The notes under the pieces: generated by a model
Told to the model about the DNA's origin: nothing
Database searches by the model: none
What the model saw: only the letters and a program-made list of their open reading frames with translations
In this document: one piece after another, positions 27,096-35,985 of the stretch
How positions within the stretch are numbered: position 1 is the stretch's first letter
Layout: every line of letters starts with the position of its first letter
Origin: Amycolatopsis benzoatilytica AK 16/65
Lineage (GTDB): Bacteria > Actinomycetota > Actinomycetes > Mycobacteriales > Pseudonocardiaceae
NCBI RefSeq assembly: GCF_000383915.1
Contig: NZ_KB912942.1
Location: 6,768,413 to 6,832,412 of the forward strand
DNA: 64,000 bases
Direction: 5' to 3'
Translations under genes and position numbers: made by a program

Positions 27096-27845
27096 TTACC
27101 TGGTGAGGCGGGTGCCGTCCGCGGAGTAGGCGACCAACGGGGTCGCCCGGTCCGCGGATGGCACGTCCTTCTGGTTGAACCAGAACACCACGACGTCGGG
27201 GTCCTGGCTCCAGCGCGCGAGATTCGCGGCGACCGGTCGGCCGTCCACTGTGGTCACGATGCGCGCGGCCGGCCCGGCGAAGTAGCCGTAGACCGGCACC
27301 CAGGTGCCGGAGACGGTCATCCCGCCCGACGTGGCATGGAAACCGAAGGAGCGGTCGCTGCCTTCGGTTTCGTTGGCGAAGTACAGCGGGCGCAGGTCGC
27401 CGTCGCGTTCGCGGAGCCCGGCCACGACGCCGAACTGGACATCCGGCATGGTCTGCGGATCGTCGATTTCCGTCGCGTAGAAGACGAGCTGCGCGTCTCC
27501 GCTGTAGGTGCCGGTCGTGATCATCTTGCCGAGTGGCCGCGATTCGCTCGTGGTCGGCGCGGCGGTGGTCGACGGCACCGGGTCTGACGGGGCGGTGGAC
27601 AACGCCGAGGGTGCCGCGGCCGCCTGCAACTGCCGCGGCGGCGAGGTGCCCGGGGTGCGCAGCCAGACCGCGCCGAAGACGACCGCGACCACGGCGAACA
27701 CCGCGCTGGCCGACGTCAGGAACCGCCGTCGGCGCCGAATCCGCCCGCCCTCGGCGAAAATCCGGTCCAAGTCGGGCGCGGCGAAGGATTCCGCGGGCGA
27801 TTCGTGCAACGCGGCACGGAGCCGGTCGAGTTCGTCGTCGCTCAC
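27096..27845 (-). CDS. Putative anti-sigma factor, single-pass membrane protein
   Basis: A 249-residue protein: a cytoplasmic N-terminal part (about 1-42, LDRLRAALHESPAESFAAPDLDRIF), one membrane helix (SASAVFAVVAVVFGAVWL), a Thr/Pro/Ser linker and an extracellular beta-rich domain of unknown type. It starts 3 nt after the stop of an ECF sigma gene, the usual place for its regulator. There is no ZAS zinc motif in the cytoplasmic part. Its role as anti-sigma factor rests on position and topology. Confidence 0.7.
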   Translation of the reverse strand: MSDDELDRLRAALHESPAESFAAPDLDRIFAEGGRIRRRRRFLTSASAVFAVVAVVFGAVWLRTPGTSPPRQLQAAAAPSALSTAPSDPVPSTTAAPTTSESRPLGKMITTGTYSGDAQLVFYATEIDDPQTMPDVQFGVVAGLRERDGDLRPLYFANETEGSDRSFGFHATSGGMTVSGTWVPVYGYFAGPAARIVTTVDGRPVAANLARWSQDPDVVVFWFNQKDVPSADRATPLVAYSADGTRLTR

Positions 27846-27848
27846 TTC

Positions 27849-28337
27849 TCACCCCCCGACCAAAGCGCCGCCCTCGACGCGCAGTTTCGCGAGCGCACGC
27901 GAGTTGGTGCTCTTGACGGTGCCGACGGAAACGCCGAGTTCGACAGCCACTTGCTGCTCGGGCAGATCGAAGAAATGCCGCAGCACCACGACGGTGCGTT
28001 CGCGCGCGGTCAGCCGGGCCAGCGCGCCGGAAAGCCATTCCCGATCGGTGACGGCCTGCGAAATGTCCGGCATCCGCGCGGTTTCCGGCAGTTCTTCGGT
28101 GGCGTATTCGCGAATCGGCCGGCGCCAGCTGTCGATGACGTGGTTGGCGAGGACGCGGCGAGCGTAGGCGTAGGGATTCTTCCGCCGCACTCTGGCCCAG
28201 GCGGCATAGGTGCGGGTGAAGGCAGTCTGCGCGGCGTCCTCGGCCTGATGGCGGTCGCCGGTGAGGAGGAACGCGGCGTGTGTGAGCCGGGCGGAACAGG
28301 ACCGCACGAAGTCGGCGAACTCGTCGTCTCCGCGCAC
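27849..28337 (-). CDS. ECF sigma factor, SigE-like family
   Basis: A 162-residue extracytoplasmic-function sigma factor. Region 2 is FADFVRSCSARLTHAAFLLTG through AEDAAQTAFTRTYAAW, and region 4 is LARLTARERTVVVLRHFFDL followed by the HTH EQQVAVELGVSVGTVKSTNSRAL. It is the short form common in the actinobacterial SigE family without a C-terminal extension. It is co-transcribed with the membrane protein downstream, which probably restrains it. Its regulon is unknown; the flanking sugar genes are candidates. Confidence 0.9.
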   Translation of the reverse strand: MRGDDEFADFVRSCSARLTHAAFLLTGDRHQAEDAAQTAFTRTYAAWARVRRKNPYAYARRVLANHVIDSWRRPIREYATEELPETARMPDISQAVTDREWLSGALARLTARERTVVVLRHFFDLPEQQVAVELGVSVGTVKSTNSRALAKLRVEGGALVGG

Positions 28338-28413
28338 CTGTCCACCCCTGCTTTCCCGGTCTTTGCCGACCAGGTTACGGGGATTGAGGTAGTGCGTCGA
28401 TGAAGTCGGGCGC

Positions 28414-28661
28414 TCAGCGCTGGGCGCGGGGGTCGATCAGGGCGTCCAGGTTGAGCTTGATCGCGGCACCGGCCACTTCGAGCGAGACGTCGCCGGAGAA
28501 TTCGCCGGAGACCTCGTAGTGGCAACGAGGATGTCTGGGACACGGATCGTCAGCAGGGTCTCGGTCACGATCATTTCGAACTCGCCGATGGCCGCCGACT
28601 CGGCGGCATCTGCCCAGTCGTCCAGGGCCAGGAGGCGGTGAGGCCGCTCAAGGGCACTCAC
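28414..28661 (-). pseudogene. Uma2-family (DUF820) endonuclease-like pseudogene
   Basis: A GTG-initiated minus-strand frame begins like Uma2 proteins (ERPHRLLALDDWADA...IGEF), jumps to a mid-domain piece (LLTIRVPDILVATT), then changes frame. The final part, HYEVSGEFSGDVSLEVAG and KLNLDALIDPRAQR before the TGA at 28414-28416, is the usual Uma2 C-terminus in a different reading frame. Intact Uma2 proteins have about 180-200 residues; this remnant has about 82 codons, so it carries internal deletions and a frameshift. It lies between the sigma factor and the acetyltransferase gene. Confidence 0.72.
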
Positions 28662-28693
28662 GCACGTTCAGCGGCCGGGAACAGCGTCCCGTG

Positions 28694-28730
28694 TTACCCG
28701 GTGCGCCCGCCAGCCGCGCGCACCGGGTAA
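28694..28730 (-). terminator. Hairpin at the end of the second sugar operon
   Basis: Arms TTACCCGGTGCGC (28694-28706) and GCGCACCGGGTAA (28718-28730), perfect over 13 bp with an 11-nt loop, 6 bp downstream of the acetyltransferase stop. There is no U-run. Confidence 0.65.
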
Positions 28731-28735
28731 TCGCT

Positions 28736-29353
28736 TCACTTCCCGCTGAAGTCCCCCGACGGAGAGCCCCATCCCGAGGAATCGTCCGACATCGCGCGGC
28801 GGCGGGCGTTCTCCTCGCGGACCCGCTTCACCTCCGACTGGATGTACTCCTCGTCGTAGCGCTGGAACACCCGCGCCGGGTTGCCCGCGACCAGCGAGCG
28901 TTCCGGCACGTCCTTGGCCACCACCGAGTTCGGCTGCACGGTCGCGAAGTCACCGATCGTCACACCCGGCATGATCACCACCAGGCCGCCGATGAAACAA
29001 CCCTTGCCGATCTTCACCGGCTTGCGTTCGATCAGGTCGCTGCCGGAGTGGTTCTCCAGCGCCATGTTCGACAGCCAGCTCGAGTGCGTGAACACCAGCG
29101 TGTTCAGGCCGATGCTGGTGTGCTCGCCGATCTCCAGGCCGCCGCTGGCGTCGAGGGTCGCGCCCTCGCCGATCCAGCAGTGCTCGCCGATCGTGAGGTT
29201 GCCCGGGCTGACGATCTTGACTCGCTCGCGCACCCGGCACGACTCCGGCAGGCCGTAGAACTTGGCCCGCTCGGCGTCGTTGAGGTACTGCGACACCAGA
29301 TCGTTCATGATCATCGGACGCAGCCGGTTGCTGCGCTCGTCGTCGAAGAACAT
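28736..29353 (-). CDS. Hexapeptide-repeat O-acetyltransferase (WbbJ/maltose-acetyltransferase type)
   Basis: A 205-residue left-handed beta-helix acyltransferase. Coils are visible in VKIVSPGNLTIGEHCWIGEGATLD, and the acetyl-CoA-binding end reads PGVTIGDFATVQPNSVVAKDVP...AGNPARV. The likely catalytic His is in VFTHSSW. Such enzymes O-acetylate sugars of surface polysaccharides or glycolipids. The start overlaps the GT4 stop (TGATG), and it is the last gene of the aminotransferase-epimerase-glycosyltransferase operon. Confidence 0.85.
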   Translation of the reverse strand: MFFDDERSNRLRPMIMNDLVSQYLNDAERAKFYGLPESCRVRERVKIVSPGNLTIGEHCWIGEGATLDASGGLEIGEHTSIGLNTLVFTHSSWLSNMALENHSGSDLIERKPVKIGKGCFIGGLVVIMPGVTIGDFATVQPNSVVAKDVPERSLVAGNPARVFQRYDEEYIQSEVKRVREENARRRAMSDDSSGWGSPSGDFSGK

Positions 29354-30570
29354 CAGTTGTCCGCCACCAGTTTCGTGAGTACCCGCAGGTGTTCCTCGGC
29401 CACTACGTCCAGCCCGAAGTTGTCGCGGACCATCGCGCTTTCCCGTTCGGCGATTCGCGCGCGCTTCTCCGGATCGTCCAAAAGGGACAGCACGGTGGTC
29501 TTGACCGCTTCCGAGTCGTTCGGCTGCACCAGCAGGATGTTCTCGCCGTTGCGCAGCTCGATGCCCGGGTAGTTGTCCTCGGTGACCGACGCGATCGTCG
29601 CGGTGCCGGACAGCATCGCCTCCAGCGACGCGGTGCCGCAGCCGCCGTTGAGGTCGTGCGTGACGATGTCCGCGGCCGCGAAATACGCCGGCACGTCGGC
29701 CTTGGGCACCGCGCCGGTGACGATCAGCGCGTCCGCCACACCCAGTTCCTCGGCCCGGCGCTGGAACGCGTCGTGATACACCCGGCCGACGATCACCACG
29801 CGCAGCCCGGGGTGCTTCTCCAGGATCTCCGGCAGCGCCTCGATCAGCGGCAGCCGGTTGCGCAGCGGGATCACGTGGCCGAGCGACACGATCAGCGGCG
29901 CGTCCCCGATCTCCAGTTCCGCCCGCACGTCCTTGGTCACCGGCTTGGCGAAGTGCCCGGTGTCCACCGCGATCGGGAAGTACTCGGAGTTGTCGTCGCT
30001 CGTGCCGTAGCGCTGCACGCAGTAGTCCACGCCGAGCTTGTCGAGAATGACGTAGCGCGGGCGCAGGTACTTCAGCACCGGCTTGACCAGCATCGCGTCA
30101 AGCGCACGGAACACCCGCCCGTACATCTTGTTCTCGCTGATCAGCAGCGTGTGGATGGTCAGCAGCACGGGCAGCTTGCGCCGCCGCGCGTAGACGCCGA
30201 CCATCCAGGACAGGTCGAAGAACTGCCCGTGCAGGTGCACCGCGTCCGGCTTGAACTCGTTCAGCAGCTTCCACAGCCGCCGCCAGTTGCCCGGCCGCAT
30301 CGACGCGAACGTCATGTCGAAGTCGATCGACAGGCCGAGCTGCGGCATCTTCACCGCGGGCAGGCGCACGACGCGGTAGCCGTCGCGCTCCTCTTCCGCC
30401 GGCGCGTCACCATAGGCAGCGGTGATCGCCAGCACTTCGTTCCCAGCGGCCGCATACTCGGCGGCCAGCGAGGCCGACATGTGCGCGCTTCCGCCCACTC
30501 GCGGCGGGAAGAAGTTGTTCACCACCACGATTCGCATGGGCTTTCCTTCGGCCGGGCCCGCAGTGCTCAT
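29353..30570 (-). CDS. GT4-family glycosyltransferase
   Basis: A retaining glycosyltransferase with the GT-B fold, 405 residues from the ATG at 30570 (GGGGGA upstream). A second ATG at 30537, with AAGGA upstream, would give the more common start MRIVVVNNFFPPRVGG. The N-terminal Gly loop is PRVGGSAHM. The C-terminal donor domain begins IVSLGHVIPLRNRLPLIEAL and has the motif GCGTASLEAMLSGT with the conserved Glu. It probably adds a sugar made by the linked epimerase/aminotransferase to a lipid or glycan at the membrane. Donor and acceptor unknown. Confidence 0.88.
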   Translation of the reverse strand: MSTAGPAEGKPMRIVVVNNFFPPRVGGSAHMSASLAAEYAAAGNEVLAITAAYGDAPAEEERDGYRVVRLPAVKMPQLGLSIDFDMTFASMRPGNWRRLWKLLNEFKPDAVHLHGQFFDLSWMVGVYARRRKLPVLLTIHTLLISENKMYGRVFRALDAMLVKPVLKYLRPRYVILDKLGVDYCVQRYGTSDDNSEYFPIAVDTGHFAKPVTKDVRAELEIGDAPLIVSLGHVIPLRNRLPLIEALPEILEKHPGLRVVIVGRVYHDAFQRRAEELGVADALIVTGAVPKADVPAYFAAADIVTHDLNGGCGTASLEAMLSGTATIASVTEDNYPGIELRNGENILLVQPNDSEAVKTTVLSLLDDPEKRARIAERESAMVRDNFGLDVVAEEHLRVLTKLVADN

Positions 30571-30607
30571 TCCGCTTCCCCCTGGGATAACGCGCCGACG
30601 GAAGTGC

Positions 30608-31537
30608 TCACGCGGAGTCCCGCACCAGCGCGCGCATGCCTTCTTCGACGGTGATCTGCGGCTCCCAGCCGAGCACCTCGCGGGCACGGGTGATGTCCGC
30701 GGCGCGGCGGGACACCAGCACGTCGCGCTTGTTGAACTCCGGCTCGACGTCGACGCCGACCGCTTCGATCAGGATCTTCGCCAGGGTGGCGATCGAGGTG
30801 TCGATGCCGGTGCCGATGTTGATCGGCAGGTTCGCCTGCTCCGACTCCAGCGCGGCGACGACGCCCTTGGCGAGGTCGGTGACGTGCACGAAGTCCATCG
30901 ACTGGTCGCCGGCGCCGTCGATGACCGGGGCCTGACCGGCGCGCAGGCGCTGGATGAAGTGGTTGATCACCGAGGTGTAGTACGCCTCGATCTTCTGGCC
31001 GGGGCCGTACACGTTGAAGAACCGCAGGGCGTTCCAGGAGAGGCCCTTCTGGCGCTGGTAGAAGCCCAGCAGGTCCTCGCCCGCGCGCTTGGAGATGCAG
31101 TACGGGGTGAGCGGGTTGAGCTTGTCGTCCTCGTGCATCGGCAGCTTCTCCGGCTCGCCGTACACCGAGGCGCTGGACGCGAACACCAGGCGCTCGACGC
31201 CCTCGTCGGCGGCGGCCGCGAACACGTTGTGGTTGCCGACCATGTTGATGTCGATCGACTCGCCCGGGTCCGCGATCGACTTGTTGATCGACACGGTGGC
31301 GAAGTGGATCGCGTGCGTGCAGCCGCGCATCGCCTCGCGGACGCCGACGCCGTAGCGCACGTCCTTCTCGATCAGCTCGACCTTGCCGGTGGCGACGAGT
31401 TCGTTGACGCGGTCGCGGTCGCCGCGGGTCATGTTGTCGAAGATGCGGACCGAGTAGTCCTTCTCCAGCAGGATCGGGATCACGTGCGAGGCGATGAAGC
31501 CGCCGCCGCCGGTGAAGAAGACCTTCTTGTCGGACAT
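30608..31537 (-). CDS. NAD-dependent sugar epimerase/dehydratase
   Basis: A 309-residue extended SDR. NAD-binding GGGGFIASH is at residues 10-18, the catalytic Ser pair at 121-122 and YCISK at 146-150; FFNVYGPGQ and DFVHVTD are typical of UDP-glucose 4-epimerase-like enzymes. It probably interconverts or dehydrates a nucleotide sugar for the downstream glycosyltransferase. Glycine is in place of the more usual Ala in the first motif (GxxGxxG kept). It lies 24 bp after the aminotransferase gene and 37 bp before the GT4 gene. Confidence 0.88.
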   Translation of the reverse strand: MSDKKVFFTGGGGFIASHVIPILLEKDYSVRIFDNMTRGDRDRVNELVATGKVELIEKDVRYGVGVREAMRGCTHAIHFATVSINKSIADPGESIDINMVGNHNVFAAAADEGVERLVFASSASVYGEPEKLPMHEDDKLNPLTPYCISKRAGEDLLGFYQRQKGLSWNALRFFNVYGPGQKIEAYYTSVINHFIQRLRAGQAPVIDGAGDQSMDFVHVTDLAKGVVAALESEQANLPINIGTGIDTSIATLAKILIEAVGVDVEPEFNKRDVLVSRRAADITRAREVLGWEPQITVEEGMRALVRDSA

Positions 31538-31561
31538 GTTTTCTCCTCGGGAAGTTCTGCG

Positions 31562-32692
31562 TCAGGAAAGAGCGGACACGGCTTCGCGCACGGTGGTGAC
31601 CACGCGCTCGACTTCGCTGTCGGTGAGCTCGGAATGCATCGGGATGGCCAGCTGGCGGCGGAACGCGTCGGCGGACACCGGCAGCGGCTGCTGCTCGCCG
31701 TACACCGGCTGCAGGTGCGAGGCGTAGGTGCCGAAGTTGCACTGCACGCCCTGCTCGCGGATCCGCAGCGCGAGCGCGTCGCGGCTGATCTCCGGGGCCA
31801 CCGTCAGCAGGTACGCCTGCCACGGGTGCTCGCGGTCGGGCGCCTCGAACGGCACGGTCAGCGCCTCGACGTCGGCGAACGCCTCGTGGTAGCGCTTGGC
31901 CACCGAACGGCGGGTGGCCAGCAGGTCGGGCAGCCGGTCGAGCTGGACGCCCATGATCGCGGCCTGGATGTCCGACATCCGGAAGTTCCAGCCCAGTTCG
32001 TGGAAGCTCGGGATCGGCAGCGTGTCCGAGCCCTCGCGGCTGATCGCCGGCTCGATGCCGTAGGTGTGGATCTTGCGCGCGTGCGCGATCAGGTCCTCGC
32101 GGTCCGAGACCAGCGCGCCGCCCTCGCCCGCGGTGATGCCCTTGCGGCCGTGGAACGAGAACGCGGCCAGGTCGGCGAGGCTGCCGGCCGGGCGGTTGCG
32201 GTAGGTCGCGCCCGCGGAGCAGGCGGCGTCCTCGAACAGCCACAGGCCGTGCTTGTCGGCGATCGCGCGGTACTCGTCGAAGTCGCCCGGCTGGCCCGCG
32301 ACGTCGACCGCCAGGATGCCGACCGTGCGCGGCGTGATGAGCGCTTCGATCGCGGCCGGGTCGGCGCTGAAGATGTCCGGGCGGATGTCGGCGAAGACCG
32401 GCTTCGCGCCGGCCTGCAGCACGGCGTGGCCGGTCGCCGGGAAGGTGTAGTCCCCGACGATCACCTCGTCGCCCGGCTGGACGCCGAGCACCTTCAAGCC
32501 GAGGAACAGGGCTGAGCCGCAGTTGCTGGTGGTCAGAGCGTGCGCGGTGCCGGTGAGCTGTGCGAACCGCTCCTCGAACCGGCGGCACGCCGGGCCCGCG
32601 CCGGCCAGCCAGCCGGATCGGAACACTTCTGCGACCGCTGCCAGCTCTTCTTCACCGACGGTCGGCCGCCCGAGCAGGACGGGTTCGCCCAC
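31562..32692 (-). CDS. DegT/DnrJ/EryC1-type aminotransferase
   Basis: A 376-residue PLP enzyme distinct from the one at 25039. PLP contacts are LFEDAACSAGA (Asp155) and the Schiff-base Lys in FSFHGRKGITAGEGG (Lys184); ELGWNFRMSDIQAAI follows. I start it at the GTG at 32692, which has AGGAG 7 bp upstream. In-frame ATGs further out (32710, 32725) lack one. It leads the operon aminotransferase-epimerase-GT4-acetyltransferase, likely providing an amino sugar for a surface glycan. It is divergent from the AfsR-like regulator. Confidence 0.88.
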   Translation of the reverse strand: MGEPVLLGRPTVGEEELAAVAEVFRSGWLAGAGPACRRFEERFAQLTGTAHALTTSNCGSALFLGLKVLGVQPGDEVIVGDYTFPATGHAVLQAGAKPVFADIRPDIFSADPAAIEALITPRTVGILAVDVAGQPGDFDEYRAIADKHGLWLFEDAACSAGATYRNRPAGSLADLAAFSFHGRKGITAGEGGALVSDREDLIAHARKIHTYGIEPAISREGSDTLPIPSFHELGWNFRMSDIQAAIMGVQLDRLPDLLATRRSVAKRYHEAFADVEALTVPFEAPDREHPWQAYLLTVAPEISRDALALRIREQGVQCNFGTYASHLQPVYGEQQPLPVSADAFRRQLAIPMHSELTDSEVERVVTTVREAVSALS

Positions 32693-32825
32693 AGTAGATC
32701 TCCTGTGCATCGGGGTGTCCCGCATTGCGCGGGGTCGCGCCAAAGTGTATAGAAGTCGCACTTCACCTCGGTTTTGGGGACGGACCCCGCCGGTCAGGGC
32801 CGGTTCGGGGCCTAGGCTCCGAGCC

Positions 32826-35800
32826 ATGCGGATCGGGGTCTTGGGGGCCGTCGTCGCGTGGGACGGCGCGGGCGGGCAGATCGTGGTGGGCGGCCCGCGC
32901 GGGCGGGCCTTGCTGGCCCTGCTCGCGGCGGATGCCGGGCGGTTCGTCTCCGCTGAACGGCTGATCGACGGGCTGTACGGCGAGGAGCCCCCGGACGGGG
33001 CGGCGAACGCGCTCCAATCTCAGGTGTCGCGGCTGCGCGGCGCGCTGAAGCTGCCCGTCGAACTCACCTCCGCGGGGTACCGCCTGCGGATCGAACCGGA
33101 CGAAGTGGACGCGCACCGGTTCGAGCGGCTGGCCGGCGAAGGCCGCCGGGAGCTGGCCGCGGGCGACCCGACGCGGGCCAGCGATCTGCTCGGCGAAGCG
33201 CTGGCGCTGTGGCGCGGGCCGGCGTTCGCCGACGTCCCCGCCGCGCAGCCGCAAGCGACCCGGCTGGCCAGGCTTCGGGACGAGGCGGCCGCCGACCGGG
33301 TCGACGCGGAGATCTCGCTCGGCCGGGCCGCGGACGTCCTCGACGAGCTGCGCACCGCCATCGCCGGCGACCCGCTGCTGGAGCGGTCGCGCGCGCAGCT
33401 CGTCCGGGCGCTGCACGCGTCCGGCCGGACCGCCGAGGCGCTGGCCGCCTTCGAAGACGCCCGTCGCACGCTCGCCGACGAGCTGGGCGCCGACCCTGGC
33501 CCTGAGCTGACCGAGGCGTACCTGGCCGCCCTGCGCGACGAGCCGTCGAACGCCGCGACGCCGCTGCCCGCGCAGCTCACCAGCTTCGTCGGCCGCGACG
33601 GCGAACTGCGGCAGGTCGCCGATTTCCTGCGGCACGCTCGGCTGGTCACGCTGCTCGGCCCCGGCGGGACCGGGAAGACCCGGCTGGCCGTCGAAGCGGC
33701 GGCGGACGCTGGTCCGTGCGTGTTCGTGGCGCTGGCTCCGCACGTCGCCGCCGGCCTCCCACAGGCCGTACTGACCGCGCTCGGCCTGCGCGAAGGAGCG
33801 TCCGCCCTGCGCGGACCCGGGCATCAGGATCCCGTCGACCGGCTGGTGTCGGCATTGCGCGACCAGGCGACGCTGCTGGTCCTCGACAACTGCGAGCACG
33901 TCGTGGCCGCCGCGGCGCAGCTGGTCGCGCAGTTGCTTCCGGCCTGCCCCGGGCTGCGCGTGCTGGCGACGAGCCGGGAACCGCTGGGCATCACCGGCGA
34001 ACAGCTCGCGCCGATCCCCCGGTTGGCCGTGCCGCCGCCGGGCACCCCCGCCGCCGAGGCCGCCGCGTACCCGGCCGTCCGGCTGTTCCTCGACCGCGCA
34101 CGGGCGAGCGACCCCGCGTTCCGGCTGACCGAGGACACCGCCGCTGATCTGGTCCGGATCTGCGCCGCGCTGGACGGTCTGCCGCTGGCGATCGAGCTGG
34201 CCGCCGCCCGGGTCCGCACGCTGCCGGTCGCCGACCTCGCGGCCCGGCTCGGCGACCGGTTCCAGCTGCTCGCGCGCGGCAGCCGGACCGCGGACGAGCG
34301 GCACCGGTCGCTCCGCGGCGTCGTGGAGTGGAGCTGGGATCTCCTGGACGAGGACGAACGCGGCCTCGCTCGCCGGCTGACGGTCTTCCCCGGCGGCGCG
34401 ACGCTCGCCTACGCCGAGCAGGTGTGCGACGCACCGGTCGACCTGCTGCCCGAACTGGCCGACAAGTCACTCGTGGAGCCGGCCAACGGCCGCTACCGGA
34501 TGCTGGAGACGATCCGCGCGTTCTGCGCGGAGAAGCTGGACGAAGCCGGTGAGACCGAACGTTTCCGCCGAGCGCACGCGGAGACGTTCCTGCGTCTCGC
34601 CGAAGAAGCGGATCCGAAGCTGCGTACCGCCGAACAGCTGGACTGGCTGCGGAAAATCGACGCCGAATACGACAACCTGATAGCCGCGCTCCGCTGGTCC
34701 GCCGCGGCCGAACCCACGCTTGCTCTGCGGCTCGCGGCCGCGCTGTCGATGTATTGGTGGCTGCGCGGACGACGCTACGAAGGCGCGGCGCTGTCGACGG
34801 AAATCCTGCGGCACTGCGTCGCGGAACCGCCGGAGGGCTACCGCGAGCAATTCCTCATGTGCCTGCTCACCGCGATGGCTGGCTCTCCGGAAGCGGCCGA
34901 GACAGCGGCCTATCGGTCCTACGTGGAGCAGTACCTGGTGGATGCTTCCTGGGTTCCGCAGCATCCGATGATGCTCATGCTGTCCGGCGTCGTGCTCGGC
35001 CCGCCCGAGGACGACGACGCGAGGCTCCGGCTGTCCGATCTCGCCCTGCACTCCGACCCGTGGTTCACCGCTCTCGTCCCGATGGGCGACGGCCTGCGCG
35101 CGATGCTCGCCGGCGAACTGGACGAGGCCGAGCACGGCCTGCGCGAGGGCGAAGCACGCTACCGGGCGCTCGGCGAGCGCTGGGGCCTGTCGATGGCACT
35201 CGACCACCTGTCGCAGCTGCTGGTGCTACGCGGCCAGCACGACGAAGCGCTCGACGCGATGACCGAGTCGCTCGCGCTCATGGAACGGCTCGGCGCGACC
35301 GACGACTACGCGGACCTCCTGTGCCGCCGAGGCGACAGCCGGGCGCTGCGCGGCGACCTCGACGGCGCACGCGCCGACTACGAGCAGACCGTGGAGCTGG
35401 CGCGCCGCACCGGCATGCCCGAAACCCGCGCCAGCGGTCACGTCGGCCTGTCCCACCTCGCGCGCCGCGCCGGCGACCTGGCCGGTGCCCGCGCCCTCGC
35501 CGAGCGGGCCGCTGCCGAATCCACCGCGAACTCCTTCTCGGCGACGATCGTGCGGGCCGCCGCGTCGGTCGCGCTCGGCTGGGTCGACCTCGCCGAGCAC
35601 CGGACCGCCGACGCCGGGCGGAGGATGCGGGCCGCGGTCGAGACCACGCACCGCTGGCATGACCACGGCTCGCTGGCGAACGCGCTGGAGGGCGTCGCCG
35701 GGGTCTGTGCCCAGGAAGAACGGTTCGCCGACGCGGCCCGGCTGCTAGGTGCCGCGGCGGCGGTCCGCGGCACCGCCGTGCCCGGCCGGCCGGATGTCGT

Positions 35801-35924
35801 ACAGGTCACCTTGGCCGCGGAAGAGGCGCTCGGGACGGCCGGGTTCGCCGCCGAGTACGCCGCCGGACAGCAGCTCGGACCCGCCGACCAGCTCGAACTC
35901 GCCGGATTGTCCCCGGACCGGTGA
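32826..35924 (+). CDS. AfsR/SARP-type transcriptional regulator (BTAD-NB-ARC-TPR)
   Basis: A 1032-residue regulator. Domains in order: an OmpR-type winged helix (about 1-92, AANALQSQVSRLRGALKL), BTAD (about 95-240), a STAND ATPase with P-loop GPGGTGKTR (278-286) and Walker B LLVLDNCEH, an NB-ARC tail (GLPLAIELAAARVRTL), and TPR-like helices to the end. Such proteins bind repeats near -35 and activate secondary-metabolism or stress genes. The ATG at 32826 is where the winged helix begins; upstream in-frame sequence overlaps the divergent aminotransferase promoter. Target genes are unknown. Confidence 0.87.
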   Translation: MRIGVLGAVVAWDGAGGQIVVGGPRGRALLALLAADAGRFVSAERLIDGLYGEEPPDGAANALQSQVSRLRGALKLPVELTSAGYRLRIEPDEVDAHRFERLAGEGRRELAAGDPTRASDLLGEALALWRGPAFADVPAAQPQATRLARLRDEAAADRVDAEISLGRAADVLDELRTAIAGDPLLERSRAQLVRALHASGRTAEALAAFEDARRTLADELGADPGPELTEAYLAALRDEPSNAATPLPAQLTSFVGRDGELRQVADFLRHARLVTLLGPGGTGKTRLAVEAAADAGPCVFVALAPHVAAGLPQAVLTALGLREGASALRGPGHQDPVDRLVSALRDQATLLVLDNCEHVVAAAAQLVAQLLPACPGLRVLATSREPLGITGEQLAPIPRLAVPPPGTPAAEAAAYPAVRLFLDRARASDPAFRLTEDTAADLVRICAALDGLPLAIELAAARVRTLPVADLAARLGDRFQLLARGSRTADERHRSLRGVVEWSWDLLDEDERGLARRLTVFPGGATLAYAEQVCDAPVDLLPELADKSLVEPANGRYRMLETIRAFCAEKLDEAGETERFRRAHAETFLRLAEEADPKLRTAEQLDWLRKIDAEYDNLIAALRWSAAAEPTLALRLAAALSMYWWLRGRRYEGAALSTEILRHCVAEPPEGYREQFLMCLLTAMAGSPEAAETAAYRSYVEQYLVDASWVPQHPMMLMLSGVVLGPPEDDDARLRLSDLALHSDPWFTALVPMGDGLRAMLAGELDEAEHGLREGEARYRALGERWGLSMALDHLSQLLVLRGQHDEALDAMTESLALMERLGATDDYADLLCRRGDSRALRGDLDGARADYEQTVELARRTGMPETRASGHVGLSHLARRAGDLAGARALAERAAAESTANSFSATIVRAAASVALGWVDLAEHRTADAGRRMRAAVETTHRWHDHGSLANALEGVAGVCAQEERFADAARLLGAAAAVRGTAVPGRPDVVQVTLAAEEALGTAGFAAEYAAGQQLGPADQLELAGLSPDR

Positions 35925-35985
35925 CCGGATACCACGCCGTCGGGGGGTACGCAGCTCTCCGCGGGAGCGCGTAGCCTTCCCTGCC

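Noticed and set aside
27849..28337. A housekeeping sigma-70 factor
   Set aside because: Only regions 2 and 4 are present in 162 residues, so it is an ECF factor.
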